64,000 nucleotides of DNA, from the NCBI RefSeq assembly GCF_037055355.1, contig NZ_CP146350.1:5169001-5233000 (forward strand), read 5' to 3'. Every line of letters begins with the position of its first letter. Positions within the stretch are counted from its first letter, which is position 1. The notes under the pieces are model-generated. The model was not told where the DNA came from. It saw nothing but the letters and a program-made list of their open reading frames with translations, and made no database searches. Source of the DNA: Streptomyces sp. DG1A-41. Lineage in GTDB: Bacteria; Actinomycetota; Actinomycetes; Streptomycetales; Streptomycetaceae. Made by a program: the position numbers and the translations under genes. Below are positions 18,075-27,972 of this stretch, piece after piece.

Positions 18075-18320
18075 AGCCTGCGTCGTCGGGGCGCCCGTGG
18101 GTAACCGGGGCGTTGCACTCCGCATAGGGTCCGGCTTGCTCCGGGTACTCCGGGCGGCAGGAATGGTGGTAGTCGGGTTACCGTTCGAGTGGCCGTTGCG
18201 GGCTTTTCCCGTTTGACACGGGGGCGGGATGTACCGTCACACTCCGCAGCGTCACCACGACCCGACCCCGGGAGACGAACCCTGGGGAGGCCCCAGCGTC
18301 GACCGGAGAGAAGAGCGAAG

Positions 18321-21167
18321 TTGTCCCCGACCAGCGAGACCGCACAGGGCGGCCGCCGACTCGTCATCGTCGAGTCGCCTGCCAAGGCGAAGACGATCAA
18401 GGGCTACCTGGGCCCCGGCTACGTAGTCGAGGCGAGCGTCGGGCACATCCGTGACCTTCCCAACGGCGCCGCCGAGGTGCCCGAGAAGTACACCGGCGAG
18501 GTCCGCCGCCTCGGTGTGGACGTCGAACACGACTTCGAGCCGATCTATGTGGTCAACGCCGATAAGAGGGCGCAGGTCAAGAAGCTCAAGGACCTGCTGA
18601 AGGACTCCGACGAGCTCTACCTCGCCACCGATGAGGACCGCGAGGGCGAGGCCATCGCCTGGCACCTCCAGGAGGTGCTCAAGCCCAAGGTCCCGGTCAA
18701 GCGGATGGTCTTCCACGAGATCACCAAGGCCGCGATCCAGGCCGCCGTGGCCAACCCGCGCCAGCTCAACCAGAAGCTCGTGGACGCCCAGGAGACCCGC
18801 CGCATCCTCGACCGCCTCTACGGCTACGAGGTCTCGCCGGTCCTGTGGAAGAAGGTCATGCCGCGGCTGTCCGCGGGCCGTGTCCAGTCGGTCGCCACAC
18901 GACTCGTCGTGGAGCGGGAACGCGAGCGCATCGCCTTTCGTTCGGCTGAGTACTGGGACCTGACGGGCACCTTCGCGACCGGCCGCGCGGGAGACCTGTC
19001 GGACCCGTCGTCGCTGGTCGCGCGCCTCCAGACCGTCGACGGCAGGCGGGTCGCGCAGGGCCGCGACTTCGACTCCCTGGGACAACTGAAGAGCGCGAAC
19101 ACCCTCCACCTCGACGAGGCGAACGCCCGCGCCCTGGCCGCCGCCCTGGAGAACACGAGCTTCGCGGTCCGCTCCGTCGAGTCCAAGCCGTACCGCCGCT
19201 CGCCGTACGCCCCGTTCCGTACGACGACGTTGCAGCAGGAGGCCAGCCGCAAGCTCGGCTTCGGCGCGAAGGCGACGATGCAGATCGCGCAGAAGCTCTA
19301 CGAGAACGGCTACATCACCTACATGCGTACGGACTCCACGACCCTGAGCGACACGGCGGTCGCCGCCGCCCGCGCCCAGGTCACGCAGCTGTACGGCGCC
19401 GACTACCTGCCGCCGCAGCCGAGGACGTACGCCGGGAAGGTCAAGAACGCCCAGGAGGCCCACGAGGCGATCCGGCCCTCGGGTGACCGTTTCCGCACTC
19501 CCGCCGAGACCGGACTGACCGGCGACCAGTTCAAACTGTACGAACTGATCTGGAAGCGGACCGTCGCCTCCCAGATGAAGGACGCGACCGGCAACAGCGT
19601 CACGGTGAAGATCGGCGGCACGGCGGCCGACGGCCGGGACGTCGAGTTCAGCGCGTCCGGCAAGACGATCACCTTCCACGGCTTCCTCAAGGCGTACGTC
19701 GAGGGCGCCGACGACCCGAACGCCGAACTCGACGACCGCGAGCGCCGGCTGCCCCAGGTCTCCGAGGGCGACGCCCTGCGAGCCGAGGAGATCACGGTCG
19801 ACGGGCACGCCACCAAGCCCCCGGCCCGCTACACCGAGGCCTCCCTGGTCAAGGAGCTGGAAGAGCGCGAGATCGGCCGCCCGTCGACGTACGCGTCGAT
19901 CATCGGCACGATCCTCGACCGCGGCTATGTGTTCAAGAAGGGCACGGCCCTGGTGCCGTCCTTCCTGTCCTTCGCCGTGGTCAACCTCCTGGAGAAGCAC
20001 TTCGGGCGGCTCGTCGACTACGACTTCACCGCCAAGATGGAGGACGACCTCGACCGCATCGCCCGCGGTGAGGCGCAGTCCGTGCCGTGGCTGAAGCGGT
20101 TCTACTTCGGTGAGGGCACAGGCGGGGGCGGTGCCGCCGACGCCGGCAACGGCGACGGGGACCACCTCGGCGGCCTCAAGGAGCTGGTGACCGACCTGGG
20201 CGCGATCGACGCGCGCGAGGTGTCGTCGTTCCCCGTGGGCAACGGCATCGTGCTGCGGGTCGGCCGCTACGGGCCGTACATCGAGCGCGGCGAGAAGGAC
20301 ACCGAGCAGCACCAGCGCGCCGACATCCCGGACGACCTGGCGCCGGACGAGCTGACCGTCGACCTCGCGGAGGAGCTGCTCGCCAAGCCGAGCGGCGACT
20401 ACGAGCTGGGCACGGACCCGGCCACCGGCCACACGATCGTCGCCAAGGACGGCCGCTACGGCCCGTACGTGACGGAGGTCCTCCCCGAGGGCACCCCGAA
20501 GACGGGCAAGAACGCGGTCAAGCCGCGCACGGCGTCCCTGTTCAAGTCGATGTCGCTGGACACGGTGACCCTCGACGACGCCCTGAAGCTGATGTCGCTG
20601 CCGCGTGTCGTCGGCACCGACGCCGAGGGCCAGGAGATCACCGCGCAGAACGGCCGCTACGGGCCGTACCTGAAGAAGGGCACGGACTCGCGCTCGCTCC
20701 AGTCCGAGGAGCAGCTCTTCACGATCACGCTGGAAGAGGCGCTGGCGATCTACGCCCAGCCGAAGCAGCGTGGCCGGGCGGCCGCCAAGCCGCCGCTGAA
20801 GGAGCTGGGCACCGACCCGGTGAGCGAGAAGCCGGTCGTCGTCAAGGACGGCCGCTTCGGACCGTACGTCACCGACGGGGAGACCAACGCGACCCTGCGC
20901 TCCGGCGACAGCGTCGAAACGATCACCCCGGAGCGCGGCTTCGAGCTGCTCGCCGAGAAGCGCGCGAAGGCCCCGGCGAAGAAGACCGCGAAGAAGACCG
21001 CGAAGAAGGCTCCGGCCAAGAAGGCTCCCGCGAAGAAGACGACGGCGGCCAAGAAGACCGCGGCGAAGAAGACCACGACCGCGAAGAAGACGACGGCCAA
21101 GAAGACCACCACCGCGAAGAAGACCGCCGCCAAGACGGCGGCCGCCTCGGAGCCGGCGGAGGACTGA
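18321..21167 (+). CDS. topA: DNA topoisomerase I
   Basis: A 948-residue type IA topoisomerase that relaxes negatively supercoiled DNA. The TOPRIM domain begins RLVIVESPAKAKTIKGYLG, with the acidic DEDREGE triad. The active-site tyrosine is in NGYITYMRTDS. No Cys4 zinc fingers are present; instead, repeated FGPYV/YGPYV modules lead to a final 65 residues of alternating Lys/Ala/Thr/Pro (KKTAKKAP and similar), the actinobacterial tail that increases DNA binding. The TTG at 18321 gives the usual N-terminus (SPTSETAQGG); the longer reading to 18189 runs through promoter sequence. A TTGACA hexamer lies at 18213-18218. Confidence 0.95.
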   Translation: MSPTSETAQGGRRLVIVESPAKAKTIKGYLGPGYVVEASVGHIRDLPNGAAEVPEKYTGEVRRLGVDVEHDFEPIYVVNADKRAQVKKLKDLLKDSDELYLATDEDREGEAIAWHLQEVLKPKVPVKRMVFHEITKAAIQAAVANPRQLNQKLVDAQETRRILDRLYGYEVSPVLWKKVMPRLSAGRVQSVATRLVVERERERIAFRSAEYWDLTGTFATGRAGDLSDPSSLVARLQTVDGRRVAQGRDFDSLGQLKSANTLHLDEANARALAAALENTSFAVRSVESKPYRRSPYAPFRTTTLQQEASRKLGFGAKATMQIAQKLYENGYITYMRTDSTTLSDTAVAAARAQVTQLYGADYLPPQPRTYAGKVKNAQEAHEAIRPSGDRFRTPAETGLTGDQFKLYELIWKRTVASQMKDATGNSVTVKIGGTAADGRDVEFSASGKTITFHGFLKAYVEGADDPNAELDDRERRLPQVSEGDALRAEEITVDGHATKPPARYTEASLVKELEEREIGRPSTYASIIGTILDRGYVFKKGTALVPSFLSFAVVNLLEKHFGRLVDYDFTAKMEDDLDRIARGEAQSVPWLKRFYFGEGTGGGGAADAGNGDGDHLGGLKELVTDLGAIDAREVSSFPVGNGIVLRVGRYGPYIERGEKDTEQHQRADIPDDLAPDELTVDLAEELLAKPSGDYELGTDPATGHTIVAKDGRYGPYVTEVLPEGTPKTGKNAVKPRTASLFKSMSLDTVTLDDALKLMSLPRVVGTDAEGQEITAQNGRYGPYLKKGTDSRSLQSEEQLFTITLEEALAIYAQPKQRGRAAAKPPLKELGTDPVSEKPVVVKDGRFGPYVTDGETNATLRSGDSVETITPERGFELLAEKRAKAPAKKTAKKTAKKAPAKKAPAKKTTAAKKTAAKKTTTAKKTTAKKTTTAKKTAAKTAAASEPAED

Positions 21168-21176
21168 GGCTCGTTC

Positions 21177-21276
21177 AGGGCCTGTTCGGACTCGTTCGGT
21201 ACCGCTCCGGACTCGTTCGGGACTCCTTCGGGACTCGTTCGGTTTTCCGGACCCGTTCGCGACTGTTCGGGATGCG
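21177..21276. repeat. Phased GGACTCGTTCGG repeats after topA
   Basis: Three exact copies of GGACTCGTTCGG start at 21188, 21209 and 21231 (21-22 bp apart). Diverged half-spaced copies lie between them, so the TTCGG core recurs about every helical turn. They sit in the 254-base gap between topA and tmk, just upstream of two strong hairpins. Confidence 0.6.
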
Positions 21277-21282
21277 CTCGGG

Positions 21283-21327
21283 CCCCGTTCGGGACCCGGA
21301 TCGCCAGGGTTCGGGTCCCGAACGGGG
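21283..21327 (+). terminator. topA terminator hairpin 1
   Basis: Perfect 16-bp stem (21283-21298 with 21312-21327; core CGTTCGGGACCCG) and a 13-nt loop, about 115 bases after the topA stop. One of the strongest inverted repeats in the window. Confidence 0.75.
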
Positions 21328-21340
21328 TTCGGAAAGCGAA

Positions 21341-21369
21341 CGCCCCGGCAACACTTCGGTGTCGGGGCG
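21341..21369 (+). terminator. topA terminator hairpin 2 with TTCG tetraloop
   Basis: CGCCCCG and ACAC pair with GTGT and CGGGGCG around a TTCG tetraloop, with a 3-nt bulge. It lies 14 bases after the first hairpin and 52 bases before the tmk start. Confidence 0.7.
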
Positions 21370-21421
21370 TGCGCATGTCAGGCCGGGCATCCCAGGGTGT
21401 CGGTGGCTCCCGATAGGCTGA

Positions 21422-24400
21422 ATGCATGACGCGAGCCGAGCATCCAACGGCCTCTCGCCGGCCCCCGACGACGCCCTGGTCGCGGACTCCCGCGAGCGTG
21501 CCGTCCGCGCCCTGCTGCGCCGTCCGCAGTTGAGGCGGTTGTGGAGCGCACAGCTCGTGGGCTGCGTGGGCGACACCCTCGCCCTTCTCGTGCTGGTCGT
21601 CCTCGCCCTCCAAGCGGCCGTCGCCGAGGGCTCCTTCGGGGGCGGCTACCGCGGTGTGGCGTTCGCAGTGGCGACGGTTTTCGGGGTGCGCATCCTGGCG
21701 ACGCTCCTGTTCGGCGCCGTCCTCCTCGGCCCCCTCACCGCGCTCACCTCCCAGGACGGCCCGCTGGACCGCCGCTGGACCATGGTGAGCGCGGACGGAC
21801 TGCGCGCGGCGCTGCTCATCGTCGCCCCGCTGTGGATCGACTGGACGCCCCAGGACGCGCTGGCCGTCCTCCTCGTCACGGCCTTCGTGACCGGAGTCGC
21901 CGAGCGGTTCTGGACGGTGTGCCGCGAGAGCGCGGCCCCCGCGCTGCTGCCGCCCCCGCCGCCGGAAGGTGCGACGGTCCGGCCGCTGCCGGACCACATG
22001 GACGCCCTGCGCCGCCTGTCGCTGCGCACCGGCTTCGTCGCGATCCCGCTCGCGGCCGTCGCGCTGGTCGTCGCGGCCCTGTTCAACAACCTGCTGGGCG
22101 CCGGCATCGACTGGTTCGGCCAGCACCAGGCGGCCCTCGCCTCCTACGTCGCGGCAGGGTTGTTCGCCGCATCCCTGTCCGTGCTGACCTTCCTGGAGCT
22201 GCCCGGCACACGCACCCCACGCGCGCGGTCGCCGCTCGAAGGGCTGCGCCGCCCGAAGACCACCGCCGGCGCCGACAAGGGCCGCACCGGCGTGATGCCG
22301 CTGCTGGTGCTGGCCTGCGCGGCCGTCGCCGCCGCGGTGTCCGCCGCCGTCGCCGTGGCCGTGCTGCACGCCAAGGACCTGGGCGGCGGCCCGGTGCTGT
22401 ACGGGCTGTTCGTGGGCGCGCTGACCGGCGGTGTCGTCGTCGGCATCCGTACGGCGCCCTCGCTGCTGCCCGCCCTGTCGCGCCGCCGGCTGCTCGCGCT
22501 GGCCATCGCCTTCACCGGTGTCGCCCTGCTGGCCGCCGGACTGGTCCCGGACGTCACCAGCGTGCTGCTGATCCTCGCGCTGGCCGGCGTCGGCGCGGGC
22601 ATGGCCGCCAACACCGGGCACACCCTGCTCGACCAGGAGACCGAGGAGTACCGGCGGTCCCGTACGACGGAGCACCTGCACGCGGTCGTCCGCGTCTGCG
22701 TCGCGCTCGGCGCGGTGATCGCCCCGCTGGTGGCGGCGGGGATCGGGCCGCACCGGCTGGAGAGCGGCAAGTTCGTCTTCGCGCACGGCGGCGCGGCCTT
22801 CACGCTGATGCTGGCCGGCGCCCTGCTGCTGCCGGTGGCCGCGCTGGTGCTGGCCAAGGTCGACGACCGTTCCGGAGTGCCGCTGCGCCAGGATTTGCGC
22901 GACGCGCTGCTCCGCGGCGACGACCCGGAGCAGGCGCCCGCCGCCTCCGGGTTCTTCATCGCCCTGGAGGGCGGCGACGGGGCCGGGAAGTCCACGCAGG
23001 CCGAGGCGCTCGCCGAGTGGATCCGCGGCAAGGGCCACGAGGTCGTGCTGACGCGCGAGCCGGGGGCGACGCCGGTCGGCAAGCGGCTCCGGTCGATCCT
23101 GCTGGACGTGTCGAGCGAGGGCCTGTCGCACCGCGCGGAGGCGCTGCTGTACGCGGCCGACCGGGCCGAGCACATCGACACCGTCGTACGGCCCGCCCTG
23201 GAGCGCGGCGCGGTCGTCATCTCCGACCGGTACATCGACTCGTCCGTGGCCTACCAGGGGGCGGGCCGTGACCTGTCGCCGACCGAGATCGCCCGGATCA
23301 ACCGCTGGGCGACGAACGGACTGGTGCCGCATCTGACCGTCCTGCTGGACGTCGCGCCGGAGACCGCGCGCGAGCGGTTCACCGAGGCGCCGGACCGGCT
23401 GGAGTCGGAGCCGGCCGAGTTCCACGCGCGCGTGCGGGCCGGTTTCCTGACCCTGGCCGCGGCCGACGCCGGGCGGTACCTGGTGGTGGACGCCGGCCAG
23501 GAGCCCGAGGCCGTCACGACCGTCATCCGGCACCGGCTCGACCAGGTGCTGCCGCTGTCCGAGGCCGAGATCAAGGCCCAGGAGGAGGCACGCAGGAAGG
23601 CCGAGGAGGAGGCCCGCCGCAAGGCAGAGGAAGAGGCTGCCCGCAAGGCGGAGGAGGAGCGACTGGAGCGCGAGCGCCAGGAGCAGCTCGCCCGGCTGCG
23701 CGCCGAGGAGGAGGAGCGCAAGCGGCGCGAGCTGGAGGAGGCGCAGCGGCGCGAGGCCGAACGGCAGGCGGAGGAGGCCCGGCGGCGGGCCGAGGAAGCG
23801 CGTAGGAAGGCCGAGGAGGAGAGGGCACGGCTCCTCGCGGAGGAGAAGGCCCGCGCCGAGGAGGAGGCCCGGCGCAAGGCCGAGGAGGAGCGCCGCCGCA
23901 AGCAGGCCGAGGAAGAGGCCCGGTTGCGCGCCGAGGCGGAGGCGCTCCGCCTGGAGAAGCAGCGCAAGGCCGAGGAGGCCCTGCTGCGGGCCGAGGAGGC
24001 GCGGCGTCTGGCGGAGGCGGCGGCCGCTGCCGCGGCGGCCGGGCCGAAGAGCGCCGCCCCGCGGGGTGCCTCCGGTTCGACGGCGGCTCAGGACGCGGCG
24101 ACGGTGCCCACGCCCGTGGTGAAACCGGGCGGCGTGGCGGACGACACGACCGTGCTGCGCCCGGTACGGGACGAGGAGCAGGGCCGGGGCCGGACCTCCG
24201 GTGGGTCCGACGCCGAGGTGACGGCCGAACTGCCCAAGCCGCCGGTTCCGCCGGGTGCGGGGGAGGAGACGGAGGTACTGCCGCCGGTCCGCCCCGAGTC
24301 CGGCTCCGGATCCGGATCCGGTGACGAGACGGCCGTACTGCCCCCGGTCCGGCCCGGGGACGCCGACGAGACGGCCGTGCTGCCCCCCGTACGCGGGGAC

Positions 24401-24652
24401 GAACCGGCGGACCGGGTTCCGCCCGGGTACTTCCGGGAGGACGCCCCGGCCCCCCGGCCCGACGGCACCGAGGACCGTACGCGGGAGCTGCCCCAGGTCG
24501 ACGCCGAGGGCCGGCCCCGCCGGCGGTCCGACTGGGCCGAGGAGACGCCGCTGGATGACCTGCCCTCGCTGGCGGACGAGCTGCTCGGACCGCACGAGGA
24601 CGAGCTGGACGAGGGGCGGGGGCGCCGGGGGAAGGGCGGCCGGGGCCGCTGA
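21422..24652 (+). CDS. tmk: Membrane-fused thymidylate kinase (MFS-like domain + TMK + coiled coil)
   Basis: A 1076-residue fusion. Residues about 35-490 form a twelve-helix MFS-like domain. Residues about 515-705 are a complete thymidylate kinase: P-loop ALEGGDGAGKST, the DRYIDSSVAYQGAGR motif and a LID region; it should convert dTMP to dTDP. Residues about 715-865 are an uninterrupted Glu/Ala/Arg/Lys coiled coil (repeated EEARRKAEE). The tail holds four degenerate copies of [DE]T[AET]VL[RP]PV. Ordinary Tmk proteins are about 200-230 residues, so the kinase is tethered to the membrane here. The same fusion is known from Streptomyces. holB follows in the same direction, so the pair joins nucleotide supply with replication. 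Confidence 0.88.
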   Translation: MHDASRASNGLSPAPDDALVADSRERAVRALLRRPQLRRLWSAQLVGCVGDTLALLVLVVLALQAAVAEGSFGGGYRGVAFAVATVFGVRILATLLFGAVLLGPLTALTSQDGPLDRRWTMVSADGLRAALLIVAPLWIDWTPQDALAVLLVTAFVTGVAERFWTVCRESAAPALLPPPPPEGATVRPLPDHMDALRRLSLRTGFVAIPLAAVALVVAALFNNLLGAGIDWFGQHQAALASYVAAGLFAASLSVLTFLELPGTRTPRARSPLEGLRRPKTTAGADKGRTGVMPLLVLACAAVAAAVSAAVAVAVLHAKDLGGGPVLYGLFVGALTGGVVVGIRTAPSLLPALSRRRLLALAIAFTGVALLAAGLVPDVTSVLLILALAGVGAGMAANTGHTLLDQETEEYRRSRTTEHLHAVVRVCVALGAVIAPLVAAGIGPHRLESGKFVFAHGGAAFTLMLAGALLLPVAALVLAKVDDRSGVPLRQDLRDALLRGDDPEQAPAASGFFIALEGGDGAGKSTQAEALAEWIRGKGHEVVLTREPGATPVGKRLRSILLDVSSEGLSHRAEALLYAADRAEHIDTVVRPALERGAVVISDRYIDSSVAYQGAGRDLSPTEIARINRWATNGLVPHLTVLLDVAPETARERFTEAPDRLESEPAEFHARVRAGFLTLAAADAGRYLVVDAGQEPEAVTTVIRHRLDQVLPLSEAEIKAQEEARRKAEEEARRKAEEEAARKAEEERLERERQEQLARLRAEEEERKRRELEEAQRREAERQAEEARRRAEEARRKAEEERARLLAEEKARAEEEARRKAEEERRRKQAEEEARLRAEAEALRLEKQRKAEEALLRAEEARRLAEAAAAAAAAGPKSAAPRGASGSTAAQDAATVPTPVVKPGGVADDTTVLRPVRDEEQGRGRTSGGSDAEVTAELPKPPVPPGAGEETEVLPPVRPESGSGSGSGDETAVLPPVRPGDADETAVLPPVRGDEPADRVPPGYFREDAPAPRPDGTEDRTRELPQVDAEGRPRRRSDWAEETPLDDLPSLADELLGPHEDELDEGRGRRGKGGRGR

Positions 24653-24802
24653 GGCCTCCGGCGGTCCGACATGGGTGCCCGGGCCGACGCGGGAGAAGGA
24701 CCCGAGCCGGGCCTGCGAGATCAGGGGGCGGCAGGCGTTGTCAGTGGTCACCCCCACAATGGGTCTCGTACCGCGGAACGTGACGGAAGGGCGGCGTGAC
24801 CC

Positions 24803-26008
24803 ATGACCGTGTGGGACGACCTCGTCGGGCAGGAGAGGGTGAGCGCGCAGCTGGACGCCGCCGCCCGGGACGCCGACGCCCTGGTCACCGCTGCCGCCAC
24901 CGACGCCCCGCCGCCCGAGGCGTCGAAGATGACGCACGCGTGGCTGTTCACGGGCCCGCCCGGGGCCGGGCGGAACCAGGCGGCGCGGGCGTTCGCGGCG
25001 GCCTTGCAGTGCGTCAGCCCGGACCGGGCCCTCGGCGGCTCCCCGGGCTGCGGCTTCTGCGACGGATGTCACACGGCCCTGATCGGCACGCACGCCGACG
25101 TCACCACCGTCGCCGCGGTCGGCACGCAGATCCTCGCCGACGACATGCGCGACACCGTACGCAAGTCGTTCACGTCACCGGCGAACGGCCGCTGGCAGGT
25201 CATCCTCGTCGAGGACGCCGAGCGGCTGAACGAGAAGTCGGCCAACGCCGTCCTCAAGGCGGTGGAGGAGCCCGCCCCGCGCACGGTCTGGCTGCTGTGC
25301 GCCCCTTCCATCGAGGACGTCCTGCCGACGATCCGCTCCCGCTGCCGCCACCTGAACCTGAGCACGCCGTCGGTCGACGCCGTCGCCGACATGCTCGTAC
25401 GCCGCGAGGGCATCGAGCCGGACGTCGCCGCCGCGGCGGCCCGCGCGACCCAGGGCCATGTCGACCGGGCCCGCCGCCTGGCCACCGACCCGGCCGCGCG
25501 CGAGCGCCGTGCCGCCGTGCTGAGACTGCCGCTGCGGGTGGACGAGATCGGCAGTGCGCTCAAGGCCGCCCAGGAGCTCGTCGACGCGGCCGCCGAGGAC
25601 GCCAAGCAGCTCGCGGAGGAGACGGACGCCAAGGAGACCGAGGAGCTGAAGGCCGCGCTCGGCGCGGCCCAGGGTGGCCGCATGCCGCGCGGCACCGCGG
25701 GCGTGATGAAGGACCTGGAGGACAAGCAGAAGCGCCGCAGAACGCGCACGCAGCGCGACAGCCTCGACCTCGCCCTGACCGACCTCACGGCCTTCTACCG
25801 CGACGTCCTCGCCCTCCAGCTCGGCTCCCGCGTGGCCATCGCCAACGCGGACGCCGAGGACGCCCTGGAGCGCCTCGCCCGCGGCAGCTCCCCGGAGTCC
25901 ACGCTGCGCCGCATCGAGGCGATCGCCGCCTGCCGCGACGCCCTCGACCGGAACGTGGCGCCGCTGCTCGCGGTGGAGGCGATGACGATGGCGCTCAGAG
26001 CGGGCTGA
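24803..26008 (+). CDS. holB: DNA polymerase III delta-prime subunit
   Basis: A 401-residue clamp-loader subunit. The P-loop is degenerate (GPPGAGRNQ, arginine in place of the ATP-binding lysine), as expected for delta-prime, which does not hydrolyse ATP. Four zinc-ligand cysteines are visible: the cysteine in LQCVSP and those of GCGFCDGC. Sensor-1-like EPAPRTVWLLCAPS and an arginine-finger-type SRCR follow. The C-terminal third is helical with a charged insertion near residue 270. It acts with DnaX and HolA to load the beta clamp. The stop lies inside a 26-bp tandem repeat. Confidence 0.92.
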   Translation: MTVWDDLVGQERVSAQLDAAARDADALVTAAATDAPPPEASKMTHAWLFTGPPGAGRNQAARAFAAALQCVSPDRALGGSPGCGFCDGCHTALIGTHADVTTVAAVGTQILADDMRDTVRKSFTSPANGRWQVILVEDAERLNEKSANAVLKAVEEPAPRTVWLLCAPSIEDVLPTIRSRCRHLNLSTPSVDAVADMLVRREGIEPDVAAAAARATQGHVDRARRLATDPAARERRAAVLRLPLRVDEIGSALKAAQELVDAAAEDAKQLAEETDAKETEELKAALGAAQGGRMPRGTAGVMKDLEDKQKRRRTRTQRDSLDLALTDLTAFYRDVLALQLGSRVAIANADAEDALERLARGSSPESTLRRIEAIAACRDALDRNVAPLLAVEAMTMALRAG

Positions 26009-26123
26009 GGACGGTGGTGCTCAGAGCGGGCTGAGGACGGTGGTGCTCAGAGCGGGCTGAACCGAAAGAGCCACACCGCACGGCACCGCACGGCACCGCA
26101 CGGCAGGGCACGGCAGGGCACGG
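25993..26123. repeat. Two tandem repeat arrays over the holB 3' end
   Basis: A 26-bp unit starting GCTCAGAGCGGGCTGAGG occurs at 25993-26018, 26019-26044 and partially at 26045-26060. The first copy contains the holB stop codon. Immediately after, at about 26076-26123, a 10-bp unit (CACCGCACGG, then CAGGGCACGG) repeats about five times. Both look like slippage products. Confidence 0.8.
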
Positions 26124-26232
26124 CCCCGCGGGATACGCACACGAGGTGGACGCGGAGTGGACGTCGTCACTCGTACGAGGCGCGACACGCACGCTGGGCA
26201 CCCATGCCGTCGCGCAGAGTTACGCTCGTTGG

Positions 26233-27866
26233 ATGGACACAAGGCGTATTCCCCGCTCCGCCTCCCTATCCGCCACCCGTTCCGGCGGCCTGCACCGCCG
26301 GATCCGCAGCGGAGCCAGGACCGCGGCCGGCCTCCTCGCCACGGCCGCGCTGCTCGTCTCCGCCTGCTCCTCCGGGAGCTCGACGACGTCCGCCACGGCT
26401 GCGGCGCAGGAAGCGGCACTGGTCGCGCTGCCGCGGTCCACCCCCGCGGCGCTCACGCCGTACTACGACCAGAAACCGGCCTGGCGCGGCTGCGGCGTCC
26501 CCGGCTTCGAGTGCGCCACGGTCAAGGCGCCGCTCGACTACGCCGAGCCGGCCGCCGGAGACGTCCGGCTCGCCGTCGCCCGCAAGAAGGCCACGGGCCC
26601 GGGGAAGCGGCTGGGCTCGCTGCTCGTGAACCCGGGCGGCCCGGGCGGCTCGGCGGTCGGTTACGTCCAGACGTACGCCGGCATCGGTTACCCCGCCGAG
26701 GTCCGTGCCCGCTACGACATGGTGGCGGTCGACCCGCGCGGCGTGGCCCGCAGTGAGCCCGTGAAGTGTCTGGACGGGCCGGAGATGGACACCTACACAC
26801 AGACGGACACCACGCCCGACGACGCCAAGGAGAGCGACGGGCTGGTCGAGGCGTACCGGACATTCGCCGAAGGCTGCGGCGCGGACTCCCCCGGCTGCTG
26901 CGCCATGTGTCCACCGTGGAAGCGGCCCGGGACATGGACATCGTGCGGGCGGCGCTCGGCGACGAGAAGCTGAACTACGTCGGCGCCTCCTACGGCACGT
27001 TCCTCGGCGCGACGTACGCCGGTCTCTTCCCGGACCGGGTGGGCCGGCTGGTGCTGGACGGCGCGATGGACCCGTCGCTGCCGGCGCGGCGGCTGAACCT
27101 CGAACAGACGGCGGGCTTCGAGACGGCGTTCCGGTCGTTCGCGCGGGACTGCGTACGGCACGCGGACTGCCCGCTGGGCGGCGCGGGCACCTCGCCCGAG
27201 CAGGTCGGCAGGAACCTCAAGGCGTTCTTCGAGAAGCTGGACACGCGACCGGCCGCCACCGGCGACCCCGACGGCCGCCGCCTCACCGAGTCGCTCGCCA
27301 CCACCGGCGTGATCGCGGCCATGTACGACGAGGGTGCCTGGCAGCAACTGCGTGAGGCGCTGACCTCCGCGATGAAGGAGAACGACGGCTCCGGGCTCCT
27401 CGTCCTCTCCGACGGCTACTACGAGCGTGACGCCGACGGCGGCTACAGCAATCTGATGTTCGCCAACGCGGCCGTGAACTGCCTCGACCTGCCGCCCGCC
27501 TTCGACACCCCCGACGCGGCGCGCAGGGCGCTCCCCGAGTTCGAGAAGGCGTCCCCGGTCTTCGGCGAGGGCCTGGCGTGGGCGGCCCTGAACTGCGCGT
27601 ACTGGCCGGTGGCCGCCACAGGCGAGCCGCACCGCATCGAGGCGAAGGGCGCGGCCCCCATCGTCGTGGTCGGCACCACACGCGACCCCGCGACCCCGTA
27701 CCGCTGGGCGCGGGCCCTGGCCGGCCAGCTCTCCTCGGGCCGCCTCCTCACCTACGAGGGCGACGGCCACACGGCGTACGGCCGCGGCAGCTCCTGCATC
27801 GACCGGACGATCAACGCGTACCTCCTGAAAGGCACCCCTCCCACGGACGGGAAGCGCTGCTCATGA
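26233..27866 (+). CDS. Tripeptidyl aminopeptidase-like exported alpha/beta hydrolase, frameshifted in this sequence
   Basis: Restored to one frame this is about a 545-residue lipoprotein-type serine peptidase. It has a basic leader, a hydrophobic core and lipobox VSAC near residue 38, then the oxyanion loop NPGGPGGSA, the nucleophile elbow GASYGTFLG, the acid in TTRDPATPY and the histidine in GDGHTAYG. The first frame covers about residues 1-220 and the second the rest. The switch lies at the C-run 26888-26892: one more C gives ADSPRLLRHVSTVEAARD, as in SlpD/SlpE/TAP relatives. As written it is broken; the clean match on both sides suggests a sequence error rather than an old pseudogene. Confidence 0.75.
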
Positions 27867-27874
27867 CCCGCGCC

Positions 27875-27903
27875 CAGCCCCGGAGGACCCGCCTCCGGGG
27901 CTG
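27875..27903 (+). terminator. Terminator after the peptidase gene
   Basis: CAGCCCCGGAGG / CCTCCGGGGCTG, a perfect 12-bp stem with a 5-nt loop, nine bases after the stop. Confidence 0.75.
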
Positions 27904-27972
27904 GTACGGAGCACCCTCGGAAACTGTGTAGACTTACCGTCGTTGCTGATCGCACCATGGTGCGGACAGCGC

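Noticed and set aside
20750..25093. A 1447-codon minus-strand open frame
   Set aside because: It is antisense to topA 3' end and tmk, has low-complexity Arg/Gly/Gln composition and no family resemblance; a shadow of GC-rich coding.
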